Assembly (NCBI GenBank): GCA_007115705.1
Contig: QXEO01000406.1
Location: 3,564,411-3,628,410, forward strand
Length of the DNA stretch: 64,000 bases
From: Dactylis glomerata
Taxonomy: Eukaryota > Streptophyta > Magnoliopsida > Poales > Poaceae
Direction of reading: 5' to 3'
Part shown: positions 1 through 12,186 of the stretch, piece by piece
Layout of the letters: each line of letters starts with the position of its first letter
How positions within the stretch are numbered: the stretch's first letter is position 1
Notes under the pieces: generated by a model
The model's database searches: none
Seen by the model: only the letters and a program-made list of their open reading frames with translations
What the model was told of the DNA's origin: nothing
Translations under genes and position numbers: made by a program

Positions 1-453
1 AGGTACCTCTTCAGCTCGGCGAAGGCCTTGTCAGCTTCCGAAGTCCACTCGAATTTTTCAGTGCGCTTCATGAGCTTAAAGAAAGGCAGAGCCTTTTCTC
101 CTGTCCTCGCGATGAAGCGCCCTAGGGCTGCCATGCACCCCGCGAGGCGTTGCATCTCCTTAAGGTTGCGCGGGGGGTGCATTTCTTTGATGGCCTTAAC
201 CTTGTCGGGGTTCGCCTCTATCATGCGATGCGACAGGAGGAATCCCAGCAACTTGCCCGATGGTACACCAAAGGCGCACTTAGCAGGATTGAGCTTGATG
301 TTTACCTTACTCAGGTTGGCGAATGTTTCTTCCAGGACTTCAATGAAGGTATGACTCTCACGGGTCTTGAAGACAATGTCATCAACGTAAGCTTCCGCAT
401 TCCTTCCCATCTGAGCCCCCAAGGCCTTATGCATGAGCCTTTGGAAAGTCGCT
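1..453 (-). pseudogene. Gypsy element X: reverse transcriptase, C-terminal part
   Basis: This is the distal part of a Gypsy reverse transcriptase, read on the minus strand. The catalytic YVDD box is encoded at 378-389. Downstream of it (towards position 1) the frame gives the usual connection-region motifs, such as GRFIARTGEKALPFF and FEWTSEADKAF, and then runs off the window. The proximal part of the same domain lies at 8985-9468. The two halves are split by element A, and the flanks rejoin across its TCGCT duplication. In the family, this enzyme copies element RNA into DNA inside a virus-like particle. The domain call is secure. RNase H and integrase would lie left of the window. The interruption by A makes this copy dead. 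Confidence 0.85.
449..453. repeat. Target-site duplication of element A, left copy (TCGCT)
   Basis: TCGCT lies immediately left of the LTR start at 454 and is repeated exactly at 8985-8989. This fixes both ends of element A. Confidence 0.93.
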
Positions 454-2123
454 TGATGGGGCGTGGTTGATGGCACCAGAAGCTTCCTTGTGCGTGGTGA
501 ATGACCAGCCAGTTGGGAACCCCAAGAGGAAGGTATAATGAGTATAGCAGCTAGTTTTCCCTCAGTTAAGAAACCAAGGTTTATGACGATCAGGAGAAAA
601 GGGCCAATACGACTGAAGGTGATGCTTGCTAGTTTGTGACAGCTTCGGACAATTTATATATGGCGCTTCGTCCAAGCTTTGCTTGCTAGCTGCAACGCGG
701 AACCTGCACACAACACAACCAAATACTTTGTTCCCAACTTGCGATGAGGTTATCAATCTCACCGGTTTGCTTAAAACAAAGGGTATGAGCGTATCGAGTG
801 GAAAATGATAATAGTATGCGAGTAAAGTAAACAGTGCGAGTAAAGTAAACATGTGATAGCAATATGATGGAAATAGGACCGGGGTCCATAGTTCACTAGT
901 GGTGTCTCTCCATAAGATAAATAACACATGCTGGGTAAACAAATTACAGTTGGGCAATTGATAGAATAAAGATAAACATGATATGTAAAGAAGATCACTA
1001 TGAGATTTACTCTGGGCATTACAACAAAATACATAGACCGCCATACAACTGCATCTATGACTAATAATCCACTCACGGGGATATCGTCCGAACACCCCAT
1101 GAGTATTAAGTCGCGAACAACAGATAATTGCATTAAGCAAAGTGTGTAATGTAAACAAAGCATATGCCCTTGAGCATATGAATGTTGTTTTCTCCCTAGT
1201 AGCAACAGCACATCTACAACCTTAAGGGTTTCTGTCACTCCCCCAGATTAAATAGAGGCATGAACCCACTATCGAGCATAAATACCCCCTCTTGGAGTTA
1301 CTAGCAACTACTCGGCCAAGATAGCTACTAACAATGGAGAGCATGCAAGATCATAAACAACATAGAGATAACAAAAGATATATTTTAGTATAGCAACTCA
1401 ATCATAACACCAATATTCATCAGATCCCAATAAACCAAACATGTAGAATTACATAACGGTGATGTCAATCATGTAGGGCAGCTCATGAGATCTAAACATG
1501 AAGCACATGGTGGAGAAGACAACCATCTAGCTATTGCTATGGACCCATAGTCCAAGGTAGACTACTCACTCATCTCTCCGGAGGCAAGCATAGCGATGAA
1601 GAAGACCTCCAGTGGTGATTCCCCTCTCCGGTAGGGTGCCGGGAAGAGCTTCTGGACCCTCCCGATCTCGGGTCGACAACGGCGGCGGATCACAATGTGT
1701 TTCTGGAAAATTGATCGGGTACTTTGGTTTTTCCCATCAGAGGGTCTTTATAGGCGAAGGGGCGATGTCAGAGGTGGAGCCAGGTGGCCTCACACCAAGG
1801 CGGCGCGGGCTAGGGCCTGGCCACGCCGGCCTGGCGTGTGGGGCCCCTGTGGCTCCCCTCCTACTCCCCTTCGGATCTCTGGAAGCTTCCGGGCAAAATA
1901 ACACTTCAGGAACTTGTTTCGTCCAATTACGAGAATATTTCCTGTGTATCACTTCTGAAACACAAAAACAGCAGAAAACAGGGAACTGGCACTGTGGCGA
2001 CTTGTTAATAGGTTAGTTCCGGAAAATGCATAAAAGTGCCACGAAGTGTAACGAAACATTGGGCAAATGGTGTAAAAACAAGCATGGAGCATAAAAAATT
2101 ATAGATACGTTGGAGACGTATCA
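454..2123 (-). repeat. Element A, 3' LTR (left on the + strand)
   Basis: 1670 bp, running TGATGGGG at the left to GTATCA at the right on the + strand; in element orientation it starts TGATACGTCTCCAACGTATC. It matches 7317-8984 with scattered substitutions and small indels. Long frames within it on both strands (for example the minus-strand frame at 562-1158) recur in the LTRs of B, C and E with frameshifts. I treat them as chance frames. Confidence 0.93.
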
Positions 2124-2138
2124 AGCATCCCCAAGCTT
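2124..2138 (-). other. Element A polypurine tract
   Basis: Directly inside the 3' LTR the minus strand reads AAGCTTGGGGATGCT. This G-rich tract is the expected primer site for plus-strand DNA synthesis. The same tract lies at the same place in B, C and E. Confidence 0.7.
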
Positions 2139-5057
2139 AACTCATGCTCGTCCTCGAGTAGGTAAGTGATAACAAAAGAATAATTTTTGAGGTGACATGC
2201 ACCTACACAATCTTGATCATATATGTACGCATTTGTGAGCTGGGATCATAAGAACTTAAAACATGGGCATGAAAGATATAATCTTGACAATAGGAACTTA
2301 GCAACCTTGTTGTAAACATGCAAATGAACACAAACAAAAGATCATGAAAATGAAACAATGAAAGTCAAACATGTGTTCAAATCATAAGGAAAAAACATTC
2401 AAATGGTTTTCAGCTTGTCCTTCATAGAGAGCAAAACATAAATGCATAGGACACCTTCAAGTTTAAGAGGGCGACTAGATACAAGTAATTTAAGAACAAG
2501 TGAAACCAACAATATGAATCCATCAATGAAAACTTTGGGACAGTGCACATTATACTCAGAATGACAACTATGCTCTCTTAATGGTGCATAAAGATAGAAG
2601 GTGGTGACTCAACATAAAAGTAAAAGAAAGGCCCTTTGCAGAGGGAAGCAGTGATTGCAAGTTTTATAACCTTCAAAAATTATGGTACTTACCGGCTTTG
2701 AGCTCTCATTGCCCCCATCATAAGCATCTTGAATGGTTAAAGTTAATACGAGAACAATTATGATGCATATGCTTGACAAATCATACGTTGAAAACCTCGT
2801 GTCCCGTGAATACGAGTACCCAAACCTCATGCTACTTTACTTAGAGTCCCAAGCAAGGCTCTTGTCATTGTAAGTATACACATATCATCGAGAACCGCCA
2901 ATGGGGTACCTCCGTGCCCGATGACATGGAACAAGCCCATATCAAAATGACAGGACAAGCAGACAATGAACACCTCGAGATCTCTTTTATTTGCCATTTG
3001 TTTAGCTTTTTATTGTGAGATGCGTCGTCGAATGTTCACCATGGGTATGCTGCAAATTTTCACCATGAATTATGCATGGCTTAGATTAGTGGCCCGGCGT
3101 TTCCCTAACACATATACAAACTCCATGATTCCCACAATATTCCCAATTCATTTCACACCGCGAGTATCCATAAACAAAAGATCACGATATCAACTCAAAT
3201 AAGAAGTGCAATGTTGAAAGCTTGCCCATGACTGCATGGCTGGGCTAGTCTCGAACTTACAACTTGCAAGCATAATAACTCAACATAAGAGACCACAATG
3301 CCAAATTTTTAAGAACAGGAAAAAGTAAAGTGTGCCTTCCGGTTCGTGAGAGCTTTACTGACCGAATTTCGCATAACACTGGTAAGAGTTTAATTTGAAG
3401 AGAAAATAAAGCAAGTCAAATTCACTTGGAATAGCAAATTGCTAGTAGGTATGTATGGTGGACACTTTGGCAAACTTGGTTTTTAGGAGTTGGATGCACG
3501 AGTAGAGCTCATACTCAGTACAAGGTGAGGGCTAGCAAAAGACTGGGAGCGACCAACTAAGAGAGCAATAATGGCCATAATCATGCAAAGCGACAAAGCG
3601 ACATTAAAAGAAGCATAAGATGGCATCAAAAGTCAAAAACTAAATGATCATAAAGGCTATTGGCAACTTTGTAAGAGTCTAACATGTGTGAGCATGCGCC
3701 AAGTCAACCCAAATAAAGCATCAAGGAGAAAACCAAAATAATGCTTCCAAATAATTAAAAACAATGCATGATATTTTTCAAAGGCTCATTAAGCAATCTC
3801 AGTTATTTGAGACAAGTCATGCTACAGCAAAACCACTAATCATACCATCAAAAAGACATCAAGCATGACATGAAAAAGTCTAAGCCGCAGTCTACACAAG
3901 CTCCTTCTTGTACCACTATTTTGCATAAAGCTTTTTCTCTTTTCCAACACCATTCAAACTTTTTATAAACACCTCTTTTGATGAATACCAATAAAGATCA
4001 GAGGCAAAAATACACCTTGATAAACAAATATATGAAGATCTGAACACAAATCAAGGTGAAAACGAAAACCAAAAGCAGTAGCAGAAAAAGAAGAACACTC
4101 GATGAACGATAAGAGTGAAAACTAGAGCGTTCTTTGCAAATGTAAACGAGTACATCTCCTCCAAAAGAAATTTGTTGGGGTCCAACCATTTATTGCAGCA
4201 AACAAACTAAACTAACTATGAAAACTAGAACAACTGACGCTCCAAGAAAAACACATAGTGCATGAAGCAATAAAAATATAGTGTTTTGAAAGGTGACCTG
4301 ATTTTTGCCGATGAAGAAGGGGTGCCTCGGGGGCATCCCCAAGCTTTGACGCTTGTACTTCTTGGATATTTCTTGGGGTGATGCATGGGCATCCCCAAGC
4401 TTGATCTTTTGTCCATTCTTCAACTCATCTCATCATTCTCCAATCCCTACACTTGAAAACTTCCTTCATACAAAACTAAACACAAATCTATTAGCAACAT
4501 TAGTGTAGGCATAACATATAATCAACCTCTTTTTGCTTCAGGTTTCAACCAAAACCACCACATATATAGAAAATATTACTGTAGCAACTTCCCCACAAGT
4601 TCCATGATCAAAAGAACTCGCAAAGAAAGCGATAAAGTGGCAAAAACAAATATTGGCAGAAATCTGTCAAAACAAAACAGCTGACAAAGGTTGAATTTTT
4701 GGGGGGTTTTTTGTTTATCAAATCAAAAAGTGTTCAACTAACGAAAGTTTGGATATAACCTGGGGCATATGCACAAGAAATCTCAGGTCCAAACGATATA
4801 CAGAGAATTTATACGAATTTTTACGGTGCAGCACCAAAAACAGTTTCAGGACAGCAACATCCCCAAATCTTTACCTCACTCGAATTAGAGGCTTCTCTTG
4901 GCACAAAAACAAAAAAAAAAGGATAAGGAGCGGTCATTACAGTAGTAATGACTTCCAAGACTCAAATAAAAGAAAAAGTACTGAAAATAAAACATTGGGT
5001 TATCTCCCAAGAGTGCTTTTCTTTAACGCCCTTGAGCTAGGCGCAGAAAATTACGAA
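2139..5057 (-). other. Element A internal non-coding region
   Basis: About 2.9 kb between the gag-protease stop and the PPT. Short frames occur on both strands, but none is conserved without breaks in the parallel regions of B (13919-16802), C and E (34241-37157), while the nucleotide sequence is clearly shared. It probably replaces the missing pol region. Two extra PPT-like motifs (gcatccccaagctt) lie at 4333-4346 and 4389-4402. Confidence 0.75.
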
Positions 5058-7118
5058 TCAAGTAACATCAAGTGATGAAGCATCAAGCTCATAATTTGCT
5101 CTAAGAATAGAGTCAAAAATTAATTTCTTTCTTTTCCTAGGGAAGTGTTCCATACCTTTCTTGAGTGGGAATTGATATTTGTTGGTGCCTTCCCTCATAT
5201 CAATGATGGCACCTACAGTTCGAAGAAAGGGTCTTCCCAAAATAATAGGACATGAAGCATGGCATTCAACGTCCATAACAAGAAAATCAATGGGAACAAG
5301 GTTATTATTAACCACGATAAGAGCATCATTAATCCATCCCAAAGGTTTCTTCTTAGCAACATCAGCAATAGGAACATCATAATAACATTTTTCAAGCGGT
5401 GGTAAATCAAGCATATCATAAATCTTTCTAGGCATGATAGAAATACTAGCACCTAGATCACATAAAGCATGGCAATAAAAACCATTAACATGCATATCAA
5501 TGATGGGTTCCCAACCATCTTCTAACTTCTTGGGAACAGAGGCTTTTTGCTTCAACTTTTCATCTCTAATTTTTATGAGAGCATTGGTAATATGCTTAGT
5601 AAAAGTAACATTTAAAGAACTACCATTGGGAGTCAAAGCAAGCTTTTGCAAGAACAAAATAACTTCAGATATATTGCAGACATCAACATCAAAATCATTA
5701 AAGGAAATAGAGCTATCATCTCCTACACTACGAAAAATTTCAGCACTCTTTTGAGAAAATTTTGGCAGTTTTAGGCTTTTTAACACAAGGAGTGGGAGTT
5801 TTCTCTACACCAATCAAAGTAAGAGGATTGCTAGCATTAGGAAAAACATCATTAGAGGTATTAATAGTACAAACTTTCATATTCCTAGCAATCTCATCCT
5901 CTCTTTCCCATCTAGCATGCAATTCTGCTAACAATCTAAGATTTTCATCAATTCCAACTTGAATAGCATTAGCAGTCGCAAAAACATTGTTCTCTTTCAC
6001 ATCATTAGGTAACACTTTTAATTTCAGAAGTTCAACATCATGAGCAAGGCTATCAACTTTAGAAGCAAGAATATCAATTTTGCCTAACTTTTCCTCAACA
6101 GACTTGTTAAAAGCAGTTTGCTTACCGATGAAGTCCTTGAGCATTACCTCAAGCTCGGAGGGCGCGGCCCTAGTGTTGTTATAGGAATTACCATCAGAAT
6201 TACCATAACCATTACCATTGGTAGAAGGATACGGCCTATAATTGTTACTAGCAAAATTGTTCCTATAAGCATTGTTGTTAAAATTATTGTTTCTAATGAA
6301 ATTCACATCAACATGCTCTTCTTGAGCAACCAAAGAGGCTAAAGGAACATTATTAGGATCAACATGAGTCCTATCCTTAGCAAGCATAGCCATAATGGTA
6401 TCAATCTTATCACTCAAGGAAGAGGTTTCCTCAACAGAATTTACCTTCTTACCTTGTGGAGCTCTCTCGGTGTGCCATTCGGAATAATTCACCATCATGT
6501 TGTCAAGTAGCTTTGTTGCGGCGCCCAAGGTAAGGGACATAAAAGTGCCTCCAGCAGCTGAATCAAGTAGGTTCCTCGAAGAAAAATTCAGTCCTGCATA
6601 AAAAGTTTGGACAATCATCCAAGTAGTCAGTCCATGAGTGGGGCAATTCTTTATCATAGATTTCATTCTTTCCCAAGCTTGAGCAACATGTTCATTATCA
6701 AATTGAGTAAACTACATAATATTGCTAGGAAGAGATATAATCTTAGCAGGAGGATAGTATCTACCAATAAAAGCATCCTTACAGTTAGCCCATGAATCAA
6801 TACTATTCTTAGTCATAGATAGCAACCAATCTTTAGCTTTTCCTCTCAAAAAAAAGGAAACAACTTGAGCTTAATAATATCACTTTCTACATCCTTATAC
6901 TTTTGCATCTCACATAGCTCAACAAAATTGTTGAGATGAGCTGCAGCATCTTCATTACTAGCACCAGAAAATTGCTCTTTCATAACAAGGTTCAACAAAG
7001 CAGGCTTAATCTCATAAAAGTTTGCAGCAGGAGCAGGTGGTGCAATAGGAGTGCAGATAAAATCACCATTGTTCGTGCTAGTAAAGTCACACAATTTGGT
7101 GTTTTTAGGATTAGCCAT
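5058..7118 (-). pseudogene. Element A gag-protease (broken)
   Basis: A Gypsy gag followed by an aspartic protease, read on the minus strand from the ATG at 7118 (MANPKNTKLCDF). The N-terminal half is a retrotransposon gag domain, followed by an Asn/Tyr/Gly-rich linker and helical segments, then the protease with DLGAS as its catalytic motif and ILGRPFL in the second lobe. It ends SSLDVT plus stop. Compared with the copy in E, there is a frameshift at about 6850 in an A-run, an in-frame stop at about 6714, and a frameshift at about 5757. Gag would form the particle shell and the protease would mature it. This copy cannot make the full product. Confidence 0.88.
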
Positions 7119-7287
7119 TTCAGCAAAACTAAAAGTAGACAAGTAAAACAACTACCAAGGATTCTAATTTTTTTGGGTTTTTGATATAAAATGATGCAGG
7201 TAAAATAAATAAAGTAAAGCAAAACTATAAAACAAAGTAAAGGATGTGTGTGTGAAAAACTCCCCTTGCAGAGGTCTTCCACTCTTC

Positions 7288-7305
7288 TCCCCGGCAACGG
7301 CGCCA
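7288..7305 (-). other. Element A primer-binding site (tRNA-Asp type)
   Basis: The minus strand reads TGGCGCCGTTGCCGGGGA, the complement of the 3' end of plant tRNA-Asp. It starts 11 bp inside the 5' LTR and is an exact copy of the usual site. Confidence 0.85.
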
Positions 7306-7316
7306 GAAAATTAGCT

Positions 7317-8984
7317 TGATGGGGCGTGGTTGATGGCACCAGAAGCTTCCTTGTGCGTGGTGAATGACCAGCCAGTTGGGAACCCCAAGAGGAAGGTATG
7401 ATGAGTATAGCTGCTAGTTTTCCCTCAGTTAAGAAACCAAGGTTTATGTCGATCAGGAGAAAAGAGCCAATATGACTGAAGGTGATGCTTGCTAGTTTGC
7501 GACAGCTTCGGACAATTTATATATGGCGCCTCATCCAAGCTTTGCTTGCTAGCTGCAATGTGGAACCTGCACACAACACAACCAAATACTTTGTTTCCAA
7601 CTTGCGATGAGGTTGTCAATCTCACCGGTTTGCTTGAAACAAAGGGTATGAGCATATCGAGTGGAAAATGATAATAGTATGCGAGTAAAGTAAACAGTGC
7701 GAGTAAAGTAAACAGGTGATAGCAATATGATGGAAATAGGACCGGGGTCCACAGTTCACTAGTGGTGTCTCTCCATAAGATAAATAACACATGCTGGGTA
7801 AACAAATTACAGTTGGGCAATTGATAGAATAAAGATAAATGTGATATGTCAAGAAGATCACTATGAGATTTACTCTGGGCATTACAACAAAATACATAGA
7901 CCGCCATCCAACTGCATCTATGACTAATAATCCACTCACGGGGATATCGTCCAAACACCCCATGAGTATTAAGTTGCGAACAACAGATAATTGCATTAAG
8001 CAAAGTGTGTAATGTAAACAAAGCTTATGCCCTTGAGCATATGAATGTTGTTTTCTCCCTAGTAGCAACAGCACATCTACAACCTTAAGGGTTTCTGTCA
8101 CTCCCCCAGATAAATAGAGGCATGAACCCACTATCGAGCATAAATACCCCCTCTTGGAGTCACTAGCAACTACTCGGCCAAGATAGCTACTAACAACGGA
8201 GAGCATGCAAGATCATAAACAACATAGAGATAACAAAAGATATATTTCAGTATAGCAACTCAATTATAACACCAATATTCATCGGATCCCAACAAACCAA
8301 ACATGTAGAATTACATAACGGTGATCTCAATCATGTAGGGCAGCTCATGAGATCTAAACATGAAGCACATGGTGGAGAAGACAACCATCTAGCTACTGCT
8401 ATTGACCCATAGTCCAAGGTAGACTACTCACTCATCGCTTCGGAGGCAAGCATGGCGATGAAGAAGACCTCCGGTGGCGATTCCCCTCTCTGGCAGGGTG
8501 CCGGGAAGAGCTTCTGGACCCTCCCGATCTCGGGTCGACGACGGCGGTGGATCGCGATGTGTTTCTGGAAAATTGATCGGGTACTTAGGTTTTTCCCGTC
8601 GGGGGGTTTTATAGGCGAAGAGGCGATGTCAGAGGTGGAGCCAGGTGGCCTCACACCAGGGCGGCACTGGCCAGGGCCTGGCCGCACCGGCCTAGCGTGT
8701 GGGGCCCCTGTGGTTCCCCTCCTACTCCCCTTCGGATCTCTGGAAGGTTCCGGACAAAATAAGACTTCAGGAACTTGTTTCGTCCAATTACGAGAATATT
8801 TCCTGTGTATCACTTCTGAAACACAAAAATAGCAGAAAACAGGGAACTGGCACTGTGGCGACTTGTTAATAGGTTAGTTCCGGAAAATGCATAAAAGTGC
8901 CACGAAGTGTAACGAAACATTGGGCAAATGGTGTAAAAACAAGCATGGAGCATCAAAAATTATAGATACGTTGGAGACGTATCA
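7317..8984 (-). repeat. Element A, 5' LTR (right on the + strand)
   Basis: 1668 bp, paired with 454-2123. It begins TGATGGGG directly after the PBS spacer and ends GTATCA just before the right TCGCT duplication. The segment near 7317-7355 contains a degenerate second PBS-like stretch (see findings). Confidence 0.93.
8607..8613 (-). promoter_or_regulatory. Element A 5' LTR TATA box
   Basis: The minus strand reads TATAAAA in a GC-rich setting about 380 bp from the LTR start. The parallel sites in the other LTRs read CTATAAAG. Position and conservation suit the core promoter of the element, but this is inferred from sequence alone. Confidence 0.5.
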
Positions 8985-8989
8985 TCGCT
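8985..8989. repeat. Target-site duplication of element A, right copy (TCGCT)
   Basis: Exact repeat of 449-453. Confidence 0.93.
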
Positions 8990-10541
8990 CCTGCGTTCTT
9001 CAAGGTGAAGGGCATACAGACATAGCAGTACACCCCGCAAGGTGTGATGAAGGCTGTCTTTTCTTTGTCCTCCCTTGCCATCTTGATTTGATGATAGCTG
9101 GAGAAGGCATCCAAGAAGCAAAGGAGGTCACAGCCTGCGGTGGAGTCGACGATTTGATCTATCCTCGAGAGCGGGTAAGGCTCCTTAGGGCAGGCCTTGT
9201 TGAAACTAGTGAAGTCCATGCAGAGGCGCCCACTGCCGTTAGCTTTCGGCACGACTACCGGATTGGCAATCCACATGGGGTGAGCCACCTCACGTATCAA
9301 CTTGGCCCACTTCAGCTTCTCGATCTCTTGAACGATGAAGTCTTGTTTCTCTTGCACTTGCTTCCTTGTCTTCTGCTTCACTAGGTGTGCCTGAGGGCAC
9401 ATGGCTAAGTGGTGCTCAATCACTTCCCTGGGAACGCCTGGCATATCTGACGGTGTCCAAGCAAACATGTCAGAGTTTGCCCACAGGAAGGTGACGAGCG
9501 CACTTTCCTATTTGGGGGAAAGCCCTGCCCCGATGGTGACAAAATTCTCGCAGCCCCCAGCTTGCAATGGAACCTTCTTTGTAGCAGAGCGCTCTTGGGT
9601 GAACTTCAGCCTCCTCCCTAAGGGTATCACAGCTTCCCCAATGCTCATGTCCAGCATCGGATGGACCGGGTCCTCGCCTGGCGCGGTCGACACGATTGAG
9701 AGGGCTTCTTCCCAGGCAAGCCTAGCATAAGGGACTCGAGCGAAGCCTTCTTGGCAGCAGCCCGCTCTTGCGATACGAGATGCTTCTTCCTCACGAGGTC
9801 ACCTGAGTGTTCCAGCAGATCTTCATCGGCAGGGAACCTGGTGGCAGCCTCGTGGTAGACATGCTCCACTGAGCAGAGAGCATCCTTCTCATTGCATCGC
9901 ACGGTGATCGTGCCATTGGCACTAGGAATCTTGAGGACGTTGAAGTTGTGGTGCATTGCCGCCATGAACTTTGCAAAGGCTAGGTAGCCAAGGATGGCAT
10001 TGTAGGGCAGCACGATGTAGGCGACATCGAAGTCGAGGCTTTCCATCCTGTAATTGTCCCTGGTGCCGAAGGTGACGGGCAGGCGAACCTGCCCGATGGG
10101 CATTGTAGAACCCTCTGTTACCCCGAAGAATGGCCGGGTTGGCATGAGCCGGTGATACGGCACTTGCATCTTCTCGAAGACCTCGATAGAGATGATGTTG
10201 AGGCCCGCCCCTCTGTCGATGAGAGTGCGGTTGACAGCGATGTTGTTGATGGTGGGCGTGCACACGATGGGAATCGTGCTAATGGCCCTGGTGGAGATAG
10301 GATGGTCCTCCTCATTGAAGCCGAGCTTGTTCGAGGACCACTTCAGCCTGGGGCTATTTACACTTGGTTGTGCTGCCGTGACCTCCCGCGACAGCTGCTT
10401 GAAGGGGCGATTTGACAGCGGAGCTTGAGCTCCTCCCAGGAGGAAGGCGGCGAAGCCTCGTGGCTCTTGGTAGCCCCCTAGTTTTCTTCTCGGTGATCGT
10501 TTGTTGGTGGAGGCAGCGGTAGAGGCTTGGGATCTATGCAT
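8985..10541 (-). pseudogene. Gypsy element X: protease and N-terminal reverse transcriptase (broken)
   Basis: Minus-strand pol sequence of element X. From 10541 down, a spacer is followed by an aspartic protease around 10330-9900, with LIDRGAGLNIIS where the family has D-[GT]-G-A: the catalytic Asp is kept but the next residue is Arg. A second-lobe motif reads ILGYLAFAKFM. The RT N-terminus follows at 9468-8985, with WIANPVVVPKANG, RLCMDFTSFNKACPK, LDAFSSYHQI and MPFTLKNAGA. Frame changes occur between about 9645 and 9468. The chain then stops at element A and resumes at 453. The product would be the protease and polymerase of an autonomous Gypsy element. This copy is dead. Confidence 0.85.
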
Positions 10542-12017
10542 GATAGGTCGTCACGCCGGCGACCCTCGTCCTGGTTGTCGTCGCGGCGGTCACTTCGGGA
10601 ATCGCCCTTGTCGTAGCTACGACTACTCCCACGGCGCTTGGTGACTCCATTCTCTTCATGGAATTTTTGGACAACCCAATAATCATCAGTATTGTGGGTG
10701 TCCATCTTGTGGAGGATGCAATAGCGGCATCATCCACCTTTGTCATGCTCAGAGCGGTCCCCGCGATGTTGCTTGTGATCAGGCTCCGTCGCAAGGGCAG
10801 CAGCCTCCTTGCGCTTGGGGTCTTTTGACTTGGGCTTTTGGGGAGGCGCCTCTGGCAGGTTATGCACGAAGTGCCTCCCCTCCTCGGCCTTGGAGCATCT
10901 ATCGGCGATCTCGAAGAGCTGACTACGGAAGTCAGCTCATCATTCACAGACAGTTTTTCCTTCATCTTGATGTCGGTGACGCCCATGGAGAATGCAGAGA
11001 TAACCTCCTTGTTGGAGATCTGTGGGATCTTGTTCCTCATCTGGCTGAAGCATTGGATGTATTGACGAAGCGTCTCGCGCTTGTATTGACGCACCGCCTT
11101 AAGATCGTTCTTCGTGGCGGGGCGCTCGTACGTGGGCATGAAGTTAGCGACAAACTGCCGGCACCGATCCTTCCACGAGGTAACAGACTCGTGGGGAAGA
11201 TTCATGAGCCAAGTTCATGGCGCATCCTTGAGGGCCATGGGGAACCAATTGGCCATCACACGCTAATCTCCACGCGTGGCCCGAACATCGACGATGTAGA
11301 GCTAGAGGAACTCGACGGGGTTGGAGGTCCTGTCATAACGTGCGTCGATGTTCGGCCTGAACTTGTCAGGCCAGACCACATAGCGCTACTGGCAAGCGAG
11401 AGCGAGGCACCCGGGGTTGTAGACGAGCTCCCTAGTAACCTTGACGTTCTTGCCTGCATCACCGATGTCATCGAGGGCGCGGTCATGATTTTCTCGGCGG
11501 GGCTCGAGGGAGACGCGTGCGTCTTCTGGAGCGCGTTGGACGATTTGGCAGCTTGGCTCTCTCCGCGGCAAAGAACCCGCGCGGGAAACTGCCTTCTTGG
11601 CTTGACCAGATTTACCATTTCTGGTGCCCGTGGCGTGATGCCCCACCGCCGGATCTGGTTCCCCCGCACCTTGGGCACCCCCAAGGCTGAGTCTTCGTTG
11701 GCGATGGCGACGAGCTCAGCGATTCGAGCGTGCCACCCCTCGCGCCCGTCCTCAGAAGGCTGATAGCGCGACAACTCCTGCACTATGGTAAGAGCCTGCA
11801 CAGGAGTCAACTGACTCCCAGAACGAGCGCGAGAAGTAGTGGTGGCGGTGAAGGAGAGCGAAGGCTCTGTACGCCCAGACGGGAGGTAGGAGGACTCGAG
11901 ATCTTCCTCCTCTTCCTCCTCAGCCGAGACGTGCTGGCGACAGATGACGAGTTCATTATTTCCTCGAACAATGTTGCAGTGGTGAAGACGCTCGAGCCTT
12001 GCGTTGGCGTCAGCCAT
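10478..12017 (-). pseudogene. Gypsy element X: gag (broken)
   Basis: Gag of element X on the minus strand. The ATG at 12017 opens MADANARLERLHH, about 50 bp inside the PBS. An acidic stretch follows (EEEEEEDLESS), then the gag core around 11330-10930 with TWLMNLPHESVTSWKD and FMPTYERPATKNDLKAVRQY. A nucleic-acid-binding remnant with CRYCILHKMDTHNTDD lies near 10690, and a basic, Arg/Asp-rich tail follows. The core is spread over several frames with stops near 11210 and 11290, so it is not functional. Order and spacing (PBS, gag, protease, RT) fit one minus-strand element. Confidence 0.82.
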
Positions 12018-12050
12018 GGCAAAGCAGATCTAGAAAACACACCACATCAC

Positions 12051-12066
12051 CCTACCTGGCGCGCCA
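12051..12066 (-). other. Element X primer-binding site
   Basis: The minus strand reads TGGCGCGCCAGGTAGG, two bases inside the 5' LTR end (TGACA) at 12069. This PBS type is usual for large grass Gypsy elements of the Tat side. Confidence 0.7.
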
Positions 12067-12068
12067 AA

Positions 12069-12186
12069 TGTCAGTGGATTTCCTGTCGCAAGAACACGGG
12101 GTACCACGCGAAGGACCCTAAGGATTCGAACGCAGGGGGTTGTATGCGTGAGATCTAGAGTGCGATGAAACACGGCGATGGGGCAC
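12069..12186 (-). repeat. Element X 5' LTR, inner part
   Basis: The first 118 bp (on the + strand) of the LTR of X, starting TGTCAGTGGA next to the PBS. It is interrupted at 12186 by element B and continues at 19292-20076. Confidence 0.75.

Larger units (their letters stand above)
454..8984 (-). mobile_element. LTR retrotransposon A (Gypsy, non-autonomous, gag-protease only)
   Basis: A complete insertion of 8531 bp with two LTRs of about 1.67 kb, a tRNA-Asp-type PBS at 7288-7305, a PPT at 2124-2138 and perfect TCGCT duplications. In element orientation (minus) the order is 5' LTR, short leader, gag-protease frame (7118 to 5058), about 2.9 kb without coding capacity, PPT and 3' LTR. No RT, RNase H or integrase is present, so mobility would depend on enzymes from another element. 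It sits in the RT domain of element X. The gag type (long gag with no CCHC knuckle, protease motif DLGAS) suggests the Athila side of Gypsy. The family name is not assigned. Confidence 0.92.

Noticed and set aside
562..1158. A 198-aa minus-strand frame, repeated at 7425-8021 and in shorter form in the other LTRs
   Set aside because: It lies wholly in LTR sequence, is Cys/Leu/Ser-rich without domain, and is broken or shifted in B, C and E; chance frame.
7288..7305. A tRNA gene fragment
   Set aside because: Only the 18-bp primer-binding complement is present, in the canonical place beside an LTR.
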